In this document: positions 40,201 through 50,199 of the stretch, piece after piece | How positions within the stretch are numbered: position 1 is the first letter of the stretch | Layout: each line of letters opens with the position of its first letter | Source: Mastigias papua | Taxonomy: Eukaryota > Cnidaria > Scyphozoa > Rhizostomeae > Mastigiidae | Direction: 5' to 3' | DNA length: 64,000 nucleotides | Assembly (NCBI GenBank): GCA_964019165.1 | Contig: OZ025278.1 | Location: 1,529,762 to 1,593,761 of the forward strand | Notes under the pieces: generated by a model | Database searches by the model: none | Told to the model about the DNA's origin: nothing | What the model saw: the letters and a program-made list of their open reading frames with translations, nothing else | Program-made: the position numbers and the translations under genes

Positions 40201-43200
40201 AGTTCAGAATCAGCTCATATCGAGTGAGAGGCTGGACAGTATTATAAACCATTAGCAATCCTGGCAATAAGAGATTTAGATGTAATCATAGATTTAGATA
40301 TAAGTTAGATGTTTGCACGTTGGAGTTAGATTTTGTGAATGTAGACAAATTAAAGATTAAGGATTATAGACTAACGATTAGAGATTGAAAACTAAGGATT
40401 AAAGATTACAAATTAAAGATTACAGACTAAAGACTATCGATTATGAATTAAGATTTGCAGTTTAACAATTTTAAATATTGAATATTTCAAGCCAAGAATT
40501 GAGGATTACAAGTTAAAGATAAAATATTACATAACGTGGCATTGAATTTATTGAATATTTGGGTGCTGTCAGATAGAAGTATGTCTAAATGTATCCCAAA
40601 TGTACTCGCACGTATTTCTGGCCACTGTAGAAGCTGCAGTTAAATTCTTATTTTAGTTGCTAAATAAATACAAATAAATGTAGTTTGAATGTCAATATGG
40701 ATAATTAAAATAAGATTAATATTTGATGAGAGGATATAGAAGTTAAATGAAATGTAAATAGATATGGTACTTATTAAGATTGTGTAGGGAAATTCATGAT
40801 TAAAATAAGTTAATCATATTTCAGAGACAGAGTTCTAACTATTTTTTATATTGACATTATGTATCATTCACAAAGGTTTCCTTTCTTGCAGCTTGGGGTG
40901 ATTTGTGAGTAGAATATGTTGTTTTGTGACAAAAATGAGGAATTTTCACAGCTATTCTCTCCCGTCTCTAATTTGTTGTCCTTAAGCAAAATCCCAGATT
41001 TTGACACAGTTGGTGCCACCTTACTCGTTTCTAGGGACTAGAATGCCCCTTGTGCTTGCATATCACGATCAATCGTGGCCTGCTTCGATTGATATACAAG
41101 CAGAGTGCCACCACTGTGCACTGGGGGAGCTGTCCTAGATCCAGGTCTCAGCACTAACTTTTCAGCTAATTTGTAATCTGAGAGATGTGTCATTCTAGAG
41201 AGTACAATTTGAAATTTTCTCCCGCGTCAGATCCAACTAAGATGGGTTCTCCTACACCACTAAACGACGTCATCATGCCGTCCCCCCCTCCCCCGGGCAA
41301 AGATTAATGGTTGTACAGAAATGTATTTAGTTAATATGGGAACGCCTTGAGACTTATGTCATTTAGTTGGATACTAGTATCACATGTAAATGTCTATTGT
41401 AATGCAAATAACTATTGTCTTTGCAGCTTTTACAATTGGGAGACTCAGAAATGCACGTCAAATGCGACGTCAAATTACCAGGTAAATGAAGTCTATATCT
41501 ATTACTATGTTTGTATCGTCCAACTCTGCTTTCATTAATTCACCAGCTTAATTTCTCTGTTTCCGGATTGTTTTGCTTGCTTAATAAGCAAACTACCAAA
41601 ACTACCGCTGACAATGACAAAGTCAAGGCCAAGTGTGCAGAAGGCCAATCTGTAGTTCGGATGTTTTTTTTTGAGAGTTTTTCTTTAGTAAGCCTTCTTG
41701 TAGATAGCAAGGTTTTGCCTTTTACGGCCACATTTCATATCTCGTTTTGCCATGTACAATCATGCCTCTAGCCGATAGTCAATTTTGCTTGACATTCCTG
41801 TAATAGTTTACCATCAGTATCAATTTTTGTTCATAGTGATTCATGTTTTCACATGATTGTCTTACCTGCTTTTCTTACTTCGCAGTTCTTACATTTTGCT
41901 GCTTACTCTTGCGTGCCGAATAATCGTCTCCCCCGATTGTTAATTTTTGAAAATGTTTCGAACCCCCCGGACTTACTCTAACCCCCGATTTATGACTTTT
42001 CAAGATTTTTCAGTGAAATTGTGTTTTTCCCAGGGAATATTTTCATTTACTTAGAGACATACCAGAAATTTATTGAATAATCGCTTACACTACAACTATA
42101 ATGTCCTTTACCTTGCTTTTTATTGACAATATATAATTAGTCAATCTTCCTAAGTTGTTCTTTGCAACATCCATGTGTTCTATTCCCAACCCCCATTTGT
42201 CCCAATCCCCCAATTATTATTTTTCAGAGCATTTCCCAACCCCCGCCAATTATTCCCGCCCCCCCACGTTTACTCAGTGCTCAAGAGTACTTTTGCACTT
42301 CCTCCCTAGCTTTCCTTTTATGTCATGTGCTCACATATACTACTTGCTTTCTTATCTACCTTCTGTTGCATTTTTCATTTCACTTTGTTGCTTGGAATTT
42401 CTTTAGTAGAAAATATTTTATGAAAAGAAGTGATCATCTGCTGAAAAGTTAAGAAAGTCCATTACTGGATTTTCAAGACTTTAGAAAGTGTTTTTAAAGT
42501 TCATATACAGTGAAAATTCTATTATTCATTAAAACCCATCGTCTCTTTTGTTTAATTTATATAGATTGCTTGTATTTATCTATGCATTTCTGTATTTTGT
42601 TTGTGTAGTACTTGTCTTTCTGTGTAACGCTGCAGTGCTACACAAACTTGAACAGTTTTGCTTGGAAAGTCTTGAGAAAGTATTAGTACCGAAGTCATAA
42701 AAAAACTAGAAAGATTTCCACACAGAGCCAAAAAACATTGTTAGATGAAAAGCGTGTAAAAGCGAGCACTTTCTCATTTGTTTTGTTACAAATTTTCATA
42801 CTTGCTTTTTTATTTAATAACTTGCTTCCTTGTTTACGTAAGAAAAAGTGCACATCAACTAGATCTGCTACCATCCAAGATTTCATAATTGCCTTCCATT
42901 GACAGGTGATCGCTGAAAATGCATCTGGATTACTATTCAAGAATAAGAGAGATCGAAAAATTCTGAATGTCGATCCTAAGGTAACGATTTTGTTTTTACT
43001 TAATTCTCTTTTGCCATGAAGTTGTCATGTTTCACTGGAAAGTTCTATCAGGTACATTTGATTTTGGCAAGAATTGTTTTCTGCTCGTTAGCAAATTACT
43101 AGAGAACATGTTGTTTAGCTCATTGGTTCACCCTCGTATTGAATCTGGCATACATCAGTGATGGAAATTGACTTGGGGCAAAGGGATCACTAGGAAAAAG

Positions 43201-44638
43201 CCAAATGAACAGTGCTCTAGCTTTGTGGGGAATGCCCAGTGCCCCCTTAGCTTTGTTCCTGTCACACCCTTCATACCCTTGACAAATATACACAGCGTCC
43301 TTTATATATCCCTAATAAACAAGCGGTCTTGGGGGTGATAATAAACTGTGGGATCGAGAATATTCCTTAAATTTAATGAAATTAAATTTTCAATTGTGCT
43401 TGCGACAAAGGATAAAAGACACCTTCATTTGGTGGAAGAAAGACTATCATTTGATGAAAGACAAAATGTCTTTTCACAATGAGACTACTTCCAAACCAAC
43501 TTTCATTCCTAGGAATTTAATAAACGGGGGTCCTAATAAGCTCCAGGATGTGGGGTAAAACCTGAAAAATTAATAAGCGCACCCCATTCAGTAGGAATCT
43601 TAGAGTATATATTTGAGTGCATTTTGGTTAGAGAATTTAGCCCTTCATGTTAAGATACGTAGCGACGGAAGTCTGTTGAATTGTCATACATATAGTTTTC
43701 GATAGGAGCTGCCTACGTGGATAATCAACATAAAATATAACAGACATAAAATGAAATTGATGACAATTGCACGTAGTGCGCTGGCTGTTAGATATCTGTT
43801 TCATAGAATTTGGACACAAATGGTATTCTTGACTCTTACGAGTCTCTCTACTCCGCAGTTGAGTTTCCAGCCTTGTTTCAGATCCCTCTACATTCAGACA
43901 TAGAGATGCATTCAAGCCACGTGCTATACATGATTTTTCATAAGAAACAAGTATATAAGAAACATGAGACTCAAATCAGGCAAAAGTCAAGAAACATTTA
44001 AGAAAAACAGGCAGGCTGAGTTTCAAAAGTAAACTTGAAAAATCTGTTTGTGCAAGTACATTTTTTATTGAACTGGAAACAGAGTACAAACAACACCCAC
44101 CTCTCAAGTGTTCTTAACTAACAAGTCTATCTCTCGTCTCACAGTTGCCTTGCTGTTATAGGAAATTTCAAGAGGTTGAAGAACAAGTTAGGAAACATTT
44201 AAGGCTGGATTTGACAAAATATTAGAAGCATCCAGGCTGATGGGAGAAAGCACCTAATTCTTTTTCTTAGACTCCTAGAATACAACAAAGCAGAATTAAA
44301 CAATTTTCAAATAGATATATAAAATCTTAGTCATGTGCTGGCAGAATTTTTGTTTGGGGTTGACACCCCCACATCTCACTGTAGAAACAGACGGGAATCT
44401 TGTTTGAAATTTAGTCAAATATGTTTTTCACTTACAATTGATAAATTGGTTACAGTCTGAGCCCTGTTCTCAAGCGACTTCAAGATAATTTAGCAAAAAA
44501 TTTACGCGTAGGATATTACCATACTTTTAACACTTTTAGGCCCAATCGCCTGGTGATAATTCGGCAAGAATTGTGGTTGAATCTCCAAGGTACGTTCAGG
44601 TGGTTCTCTACGATCATATTACAAGACGAAAGACATAA
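34256..44638 (+). CDS. CFAP299: CFAP299 (C4orf22), cilia- and flagella-associated protein, complete
   Basis: Ten exons: 34256-34360, 34470-34523, 35634-35710, 36240-36330, 37935-37973, 39516-39554, 40063-40127, 41427-41481, 42906-42980, 44540-44638. All introns are GT-AG and in phase, giving 232 aa (human 233). Landmarks in order are YEDFLDSQIT.LDLYYLE, ELARQLVELGYRG, KREEFEARKQAAEA, LASSGKDL.D.FLKALA.REEANR.GKMT, IVFIRDKNARGQEISGYIDY, SGRKRLLPRPSDLSFYNWET, VIAENASGLLFKNKRDRK and VLYDHITRRK. They match the family end to end with no missing block. The start ATGG context and length agree with family starts. The protein is linked to motile cilia and spermatogenesis; its molecular role is poorly known. 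Introns hold a LINE relic at 35375-35600 and several weak repeats. Confidence 0.95.
35060..35375. repeat. Dispersed repeat R3, copy 2
   Basis: Collinear with 25450-25780 (GGAATTTCCTAGAAATC, TAGCTATGGATGAG, AATGAAAAACAC, CTTAATACTC). It lies in CFAP299 intron 2 next to a LINE relic. Confidence 0.6.
35375..35600 (+). pseudogene. Degenerate LINE reverse-transcriptase fragment
   Basis: Translation with stops and frameshifts reads KLEHFGIRGF..FKSYLPDRSQFV, and after a gap CGVAQGSVL.P.FF..VNDLPNV. These are the HYGIRG..W..SYL..R.QfV and VPQGS..GPLLF..YINDLPN segments of LINE RTs. It is short, old and in the intron immediately before exon 35634-35710. Confidence 0.65.
37560..37740. repeat. Imperfect tandem repeat (CCTTTAACAATTGGGCCTTTAA-like)
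   Basis: Units containing CCTTTAACCATTAACC, TTAAAAATGGTGTGCC and AACAATTGGGCC recur three to four times in CFAP299 intron 4. Confidence 0.7.
40330..40510. repeat. Degenerate (GATTAAA)-type simple repeat
   Basis: AAAGATTAAGGATTATAGAC and related GATTA/AAGA heptamers repeat loosely over about 180 bp in CFAP299 intron 7. Confidence 0.6.
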
Positions 44639-44879
44639 ACTACGTGTATCTTTATATTATTTGCCTGTATATAGACATCAGTTAGCTTGCAACTACATCA
44701 TAAACGACACTAGTTTCTTTGCCACTTGCTACACAAACGACTCCTCCTTCTTTCCGTTCCTTTCCAGTGGCGTTGGAAGCCATTAGCAGTATGGTGTACC
44801 TTCCAGTTTCGGACGGTGATTGGGTAGTAATTTACTGGCAGAGCCTCAAGCAAAAGTGGACATCCAGAGCTTCATATGG

Positions 44880-45240
44880 GGACAGTTGGGGGTAATTTTG
44901 GGACCATTTTATCGGGTAATTTGGGGTTACCTGGAAGGCTACTTATTGCCATTTTGTTGGCTACTTAGGGCCATCCTGGAGGCCAATTGGGGGTAATTTC
45001 ATGATCATTTGGAATCATCCAGGAGGTCATTTGGGGACAATTAGGGAGACACTTGCGGGTAATTTTTGGTGCCATTTGTTGTTATTTTCGGTGTTACTTG
45101 TGGTGATTTAATGGGTTATTTAAGGTAGTCCAGGGGGTTTTTCTGGTTTTCTTGGGGGTCATTTTATGGTTCGTATGGGGTCAGTTTTGGGGTAATCTTG
45201 AGTCATTTTGAGGATCATTTGGAGTAATTCGTGAACTATA
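44880..45240. repeat. Degenerate G/T-rich repeat (GGTCATTTGGGG-like)
   Basis: Loose repetition of GGTAATTTTGGG, GGTCATTTGGGG and GCCATTTTG units downstream of CFAP299. The same style of sequence reappears at about 49600-49670, suggesting that the retroelement cluster between them was inserted into this tract. Confidence 0.55.
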
Positions 45241-45353
45241 CTCCAATGTCAACTCTGTACACCAACATCTCCAATCTTCCAAACTTCATGCACTGTTCCT
45301 TACTGAAACTAGGCTCAGACACTTGACCCTAATGACAACTCCGTTCTACCTTC

Positions 45354-45445
45354 TTCTTCTTCTTCTTCTTCTTCTTCTTCTTCTTCTTCTTCTTCTACTG
45401 GCTTCTACTGGCTTCTACTGGCTTCTACTGGCTTCTACTGGCTTC
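45354..45445. repeat. (CTT)n plus CTACTGGCTT decamer repeats
   Basis: About fourteen CTT units (45354-45394) are followed by five copies of the 10-mer CTACTGGCTT. On the minus strand they follow the LINE 3' end and are best read as its reiterated tail. Confidence 0.9.
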
Positions 45446-46382
45446 TTGTGACTGATCAGGGTCGCCGGTGCGAATCGTTCTCTTCCACAGCTCCCTATCT
45501 TCTGCATCAGTCACCCCCTGCCCCTTAATCTTAAAGGTCTTCTCCTATAGGCCTACAGCCCACAAATCGTCATTTTGGCCTTCCTCTTGATCTTCTTCCA
45601 ACTTTTAATTCCATCTCTCTCTTGCACAGTCCCTGTTCCTCACTTCTCCAAACATGTCCAAACCATCTTAATCTTTTCTCTCTCATCTTTTCACTCACCT
45701 TTTCTACTCCAAGTTCCTTTCTAACAGTTTCATTTTCCACCCTATCCTTACTTGTAATTCCTCTCATCCACCGTAGCATCCTCATCTCTGTTGTATCAGC
45801 TTTCTTCTCCTATCATATGGTTATTGATATTGCTGCTGTGCCATACAACAAGGTCAATAACTACCACTTTATATATCTTCCCTTTAATATATAGATGCAC
45901 TCTCCCATCGCATAGGATTCCAAGCATATTTCTCCACGCATGCCATCCCGCTGTTTTCCTCCTCTCTACTTCCCTTGATGTTTCTCCATCTTCCTGTAGT
46001 GTGGACCCCAAGTACTTGAATTCTCTCACCCTTTTTAGCTCAACTCCTCTTCATTCTATCTCTCCTTCATCTCTGTGACCTGCCTGCATCCTCAGATACA
46101 CTCTTTGCTCTCTACTAACTTTCAGTTCATAGCCTTCCAATGATCTCCTCCGTCCATCTAATTGGTCTTCTACATCATGTCTTTTCTTTCCACGCAGAAC
46201 CACATCATCCACAAACATCATGTTCTCTGGCGCCCTCTTTCTGACATTATCTGATGTGGTATGCATTACAGTAGTGAAGATAAATGGACTAAGAGATGAT
46301 CCCTGATGCACTCCCACTTTGACTGTAAAGCTCTCACTTCTGCCTGCAGGTGTTCTTATCTGGGTTTTACCGTCTTTGTACA

Positions 46383-46829
46383 TATAGGAACGTGTGTTTG
46401 TGTGCTTCCTATAGACTGCTTGCTCGTTCAGTGACATCCTTCGTTGATCCATGTTGTTGTGTATCATTATTTAACGTGCTGAGGACACGGAGGCAGAGAG
46501 AGGAGACGATGTTGTTGACAGTACTCTGACTCTACTCTGACTGACTTTACAACGTAAATTACATGCGTATATACAGAAACATTTAACAACCGAAATAAAC
46601 ATGAGTTACGTACAGGAAGGGTTAGGTGCTTGTTAGTTGTTTACTGAATAGATTTGTGTGGCGATGTTTGCGTGTGGAACAACAGAAGAGGAATGACCGG
46701 GTGTGTGATGACAGGAGTGACGTATGGTCATGTCCCAGGTGTGTGATTTGAGAATGCAAATGAATGAAAAGAAGAAAATCGGCGATGAGTATGAAATGGC
46801 CTATGCTACAATGTTTACGTGTCACTACA
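46383..46829 (-). repeat. 3' LTR of the TRIM
   Basis: Downstream LTR in element orientation, 447 bp, differing from the 5' LTR at one visible site. Confidence 0.88.
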
Positions 46830-46843
46830 AGAGCTCCCCCCTT
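46830..46843 (-). promoter_or_regulatory. Polypurine tract of the TRIM
   Basis: Minus strand AAGGGGGGAGCTCT directly abuts the 3' LTR, the expected plus-strand priming position. Confidence 0.7.
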
Positions 46844-47470
46844 AGAATGCAAGCGGATGAGAAGCATTCGATCCGTAAGGGAGAAAGCAGTGTAGGAGTG
46901 TAAACATTGTAGGAGAGTGAGATGAGCAGATGACGAACTGTTAGAATAGCGTTAGTTGTCCTAGCTAGATGTTAGTGATAATGACTAGTGTTACGAAGGG
47001 CTACATGTACGGTAATAGTTGAAAATAACTGATTATAGTAACATGAATACAGCAATTGAGAATTACACTTGAAAATACACGATATTAAGATGACATACAC
47101 GGAGAATATAAAATAAGTGTCCAAACATACTATAGTTCAAGGAGTCACGGCGACTCTAGTGAAGTTTACGAGGTTTTGTGTATTGGATCAACCAGGAACC
47201 AGACTGTCGGCGTTCGACGATTGTGCGAGTGTACAAGGTTTTATGAGTAGGGTGACCAGGAACCTGCATTGCTGACTTGTTGAAGCACTACGGTGAGTTG
47301 AGTGCGTGAGATGAGTTGCTGCTTGCGAACATTTTCTGGGCGCGGAATGTTGCCAACCTAGCGTGCGTGTGCACCAGCTTTTGTAGGATGTGCTGCCGAA
47401 CCTGCGATGTTTGTTTGAGTTGTTGGTTGTCTTGCTTGCTTGATGAAGCTGGCTCAACGAAGGATTTGCA

Positions 47471-47489
47471 GGTCACGTCTCGGTCACCA
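47471..47489 (-). promoter_or_regulatory. Primer-binding site of the TRIM
   Basis: One base inside the 5' LTR the minus strand reads TGGTGACCGAGACGTGACC. The initial TGG is complementary to a tRNA CCA end. The tRNA species was not identified. Confidence 0.65.
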
Positions 47490-47490
47490 T

Positions 47491-47937
47491 TATAGGAACG
47501 TGTGTTTGTGTGCTTCCTATAGACTGCTTGCTCGTTCAGTGACATCCTTCGTTGATCCATGTTGTTGTGTATCATTATTTAACGTGCTGAGGACACGGAG
47601 GCAGAGAGAGGAGACGATGTTGTTGACAGTACTCTGACTCTACTCTGACTGACTTTACAACGTAAATTACATGCGTATATACAGAAACATTTAACAACCG
47701 AAATAAACATGAGTTACGTACAGGAAGGGTTAGGTGCTTGTTAGTTGTTTACTGAATAGATTTGTGTGGCGATGTTTGCGTGTGGAACAACAGAAGAGGA
47801 ATGACCGGGTGTGTGATGACAGGAGTGACGTATGGTCATGTCCCAGGTGTGTGATTTGAGAATGCAAATGAATGAAAAGAAGAAAATCGGCGATGAGTAT
47901 GAAATAGCCTATGCTACAATGTTTACGTGTCACTACA
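47491..47937 (-). repeat. 5' LTR of the TRIM
   Basis: Upstream LTR in element orientation, 447 bp. Contains no obvious open frame; it should hold the promoter. Confidence 0.88.
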
Positions 47938-48057
47938 TACATATCCTGGATGACTTTAATATACTTTTCTGGTACTTTCTTTATCCTCATACAATTCCAA
48001 ACTTCACTTATAGGTATTCTGTCGTATGCTTTTTCTAGGTCTATAAACACAACATGT

Positions 48058-49480
48058 AGGTTTATATTCCCTTCTCTCTATTTTTCTATTAACTGCCTTA
48101 TTGAAAAAATTGGATCTATCTACCTCCGTTCCATCTCTTCATCTAAAATGTCCTGGCTATGGGCAGTTTTCTTCTTTCTTGCGCAACGGTGGTGTTTGTG
48201 CATTTATTCGTTCTGATATAAAAACCTCTCGATTAACTCAGTTTGACCTCTCAAATCCCGGTTTTCAACTTATCTGGCTGAAAATTTCCCTTCCCAGCAC
48301 TTGTAGTTTCATTTGCACTCTATGCCACTCACCAAATTCAAATAATCATGACCTTCTATTTACCATCTATCTAAATCAATTGATGCTATTACCCTTCAAT
48401 CGCACATTCTGAAATTGTTATTCTTGGTGATTTCAATGTCCGCAGTTCAGATCGGCTTGCCTACTCTGCAAATATTGCTAACCCTGCTGATCGTGTTGCA
48501 GAGGTCTTTGCCATTGAGAACGACTTGACTCAGTTGATCTCAGAACCCACACGTATCCCTGATCGCTCAAGAGACAAGGCAAATACGCTTGATCTTTGTC
48601 TTTCATCTATCCCAAACATTTATTCCAAACCCTCTGTACACTCCCCTCTTGGTCATCACCGCCTCATCACCTTACAGCATGACCACCTTGTCTCCCTTCA
48701 GGGTAAGTCTTTCTCTACTCAAAGGGTTTTCCACTTTAGCCAGACTGATTGGGATTCTCTTCGCACCTTTTACTCCTCATTTCCCTACTACGCTGGCTTC
48801 TCAACTGATCCTTCTTCGTTTGCCACTTTCATCATTAATGGAATTCTACTTGGTATGGATCGTTTCATTCCCTCCTGGCAAGAAAAATTCCCCATTATGA
48901 TTCTAATTACAGTGTGCTAGAGCTGTGAAGAATAACGATCATTGCTTCAAACAGTGGAAGCTCCTTCAAACTCTACAATCTAGAGCTTTATTTGTACAAG
49001 CTCGTAATCTATGCTCCAATGCCATTACAAGTGCCAGAACTTTCTTTTCAACCATATTAACCACAAGATCGCTTCCTGCCAAACTGGATCTCAATCCTTT
49101 TGGTCCTTAACCAAGGTTGACTCACAGAACTTTCTATCAATTTTTTATTAGTATTTTCATGGAAATTGCTCCCTGGAAATCAAAAGTATTATTCCTGATC
49201 CACCGAGGCATGTTCAGTCCACCAGAACCTCTACTCAATCACACCCTTTTCAAGTTATGCTATCTAATCCACAAACTGTTTCCCACAGATCAGTTTTCCT
49301 TCAAGAACATGTCAACTTTGGAACACCTTGCCTTCCACTTCCTTCCATGAATCCTACAACTTATCTCGCTTCAAATCTAACATCGGCAAACTTGATCTTA
49401 TCGTTCTATCTACTTAACTTTCCTTTCATCCTTTGTCGAGACATGCTAATAGGCTCCATGGCCTTTTTGCGACATTACTT
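48058..49480 (+). pseudogene. LINE endonuclease fragment (jockey/L2-like), broken
   Basis: Frame at 48101-48412 has PGYGQFSSFLRNGGVCAFIRSD and FQLIWLKISLPS; after a frameshift the frame at 48411-48920 has EIVILGDFNVRSSDR, NDLTQLISEPTRIPDR and DLCLSSIPN..SVHSPLGHH. These are the catalytic blocks of the apurinic-type endonuclease of non-LTR retrotransposons. The following sequence (CFKQWKLLQT...ARNLCSNAI) is the linker before RT. The RT itself is absent. It lies tail-against-head with the minus-strand LINE to its left. Confidence 0.8.
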
Positions 49481-50199
49481 ACTAATAGCACAAAGAATCA
49501 GTGGGGGGGGGGGGGGGGTTGTTTGTCATACATTTTGCGAGTCATGTGAGAGTCATATCATTTGGTGTTTATTTTTAGTCAATTAATTTGGCTTAAAGCA
49601 AGGGGTAATTGTAAGTCATTTTTGGCGACAATCTAGAGTCATTTTGCGGATCACTTGGGTCTTTAGTTATAATTATGATATAGATCTGCAAATATTGCTG
49701 CATAGATTTTTCAGTTTAGTCGTCAGATTCGTAAGAACTAGCGTTGGATCAATAGGTCAGATACCAACCATCCTGTAGATGCAATTGTACCCATGTCAGT
49801 ACTTTTGACAGAGCAAGTCACTCTTAACGTAATCAATGTTTGCAAAATAACTCTGATGCAAATAATGAGGACCTCGGAAACGAATATACCATCTATGATG
49901 AGACATTTTTTATCCAGAGACTGATCGGATAAGCTGTTTCTTCTTTTCTTTTCTATTTAAAGGTTTTTTGGACTTCCATTAATGGGGCTGAGATGTTAAA
50001 TGATAAGTAAATGCTGCATTCACAGAAAAGTGTAGTCTATTACAAACCTCCATCCAGCGATAGATGTTTAGACACTGTTTTGTAAGTAGAGCTAGTAGAT
50101 TTCCGCATACGCCTGACCACTCGGCATTACGACTCAAATGTTCCAGTTCCAGACTGCAGGTTTTCGTTTCAATTTGATACCATTTGAACTCTCGTTATG
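49481..50199. other. Left flank of the satellite, nothing recognised
   Basis: Holds a G17 run near 49502, a short continuation of the G/T-rich repeat (49600-49670) and ordinary AT-rich DNA. Confidence 0.4.

Larger units (their letters stand above)
46383..47937 (-). mobile_element. TRIM-type short LTR retrotransposon, nearly intact
   Basis: Two direct repeats of exactly 447 bp (46383-46829 and 47491-47937) flank a 661-bp interior. I see one difference between them (G at 46798, A at 47906). TACA lies on both sides (46379-46382 and 47938-47941) and the disrupted LINE sequence reads through correctly across one copy of it. On the minus strand the LTR starts TGTAGTGAC and ends TTCCTATA. A primer-binding site and a polypurine tract sit at the expected edges. 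The interior has no reverse transcriptase, so the element is non-autonomous. Near-identical LTRs indicate very recent insertion. Confidence 0.9.
45354..48055 (-). pseudogene. RTE-like LINE, broken, split by an LTR element
   Basis: Minus-strand pieces in order are FIDLEKAYDRIP..WNCMRIKKVPEKYIKVIQDMY (48050-47938), then past the LTR insertion YKDGKTQIRTPAG..F.VKVGVHQGSSLSPFIF and MMFVDDVVL (46382-46051), EFKYLGSTLQEDG..REVERR..AGW.AWR (46029-45796) and MRMLRWMRGITSKDRV...EKRLRWFGHV (45785-45570). This is the RT and C terminus of the RTE-type LINE family. The catalytic box is FVDD in place of FADD, and frames shift several times. The 3' end runs into AGCCAGTAGA decamers and then (AAG)n (plus strand CTT at 45354-45394), the tail of this LINE type. 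Confidence 0.85.

Noticed and set aside
42155..42452. 83- and 96-codon frames in CFAP299 intron 8
   Set aside because: Pyrimidine-rich intron sequence open by composition; they lie between verified CFAP299 exons.
47188..47575. Possible Gag-like protein in the TRIM interior
   Set aside because: Two overlapping short frames with Gln/Ser/His-rich composition and no zinc knuckle or capsid motif; the interior is too short for an autonomous element.
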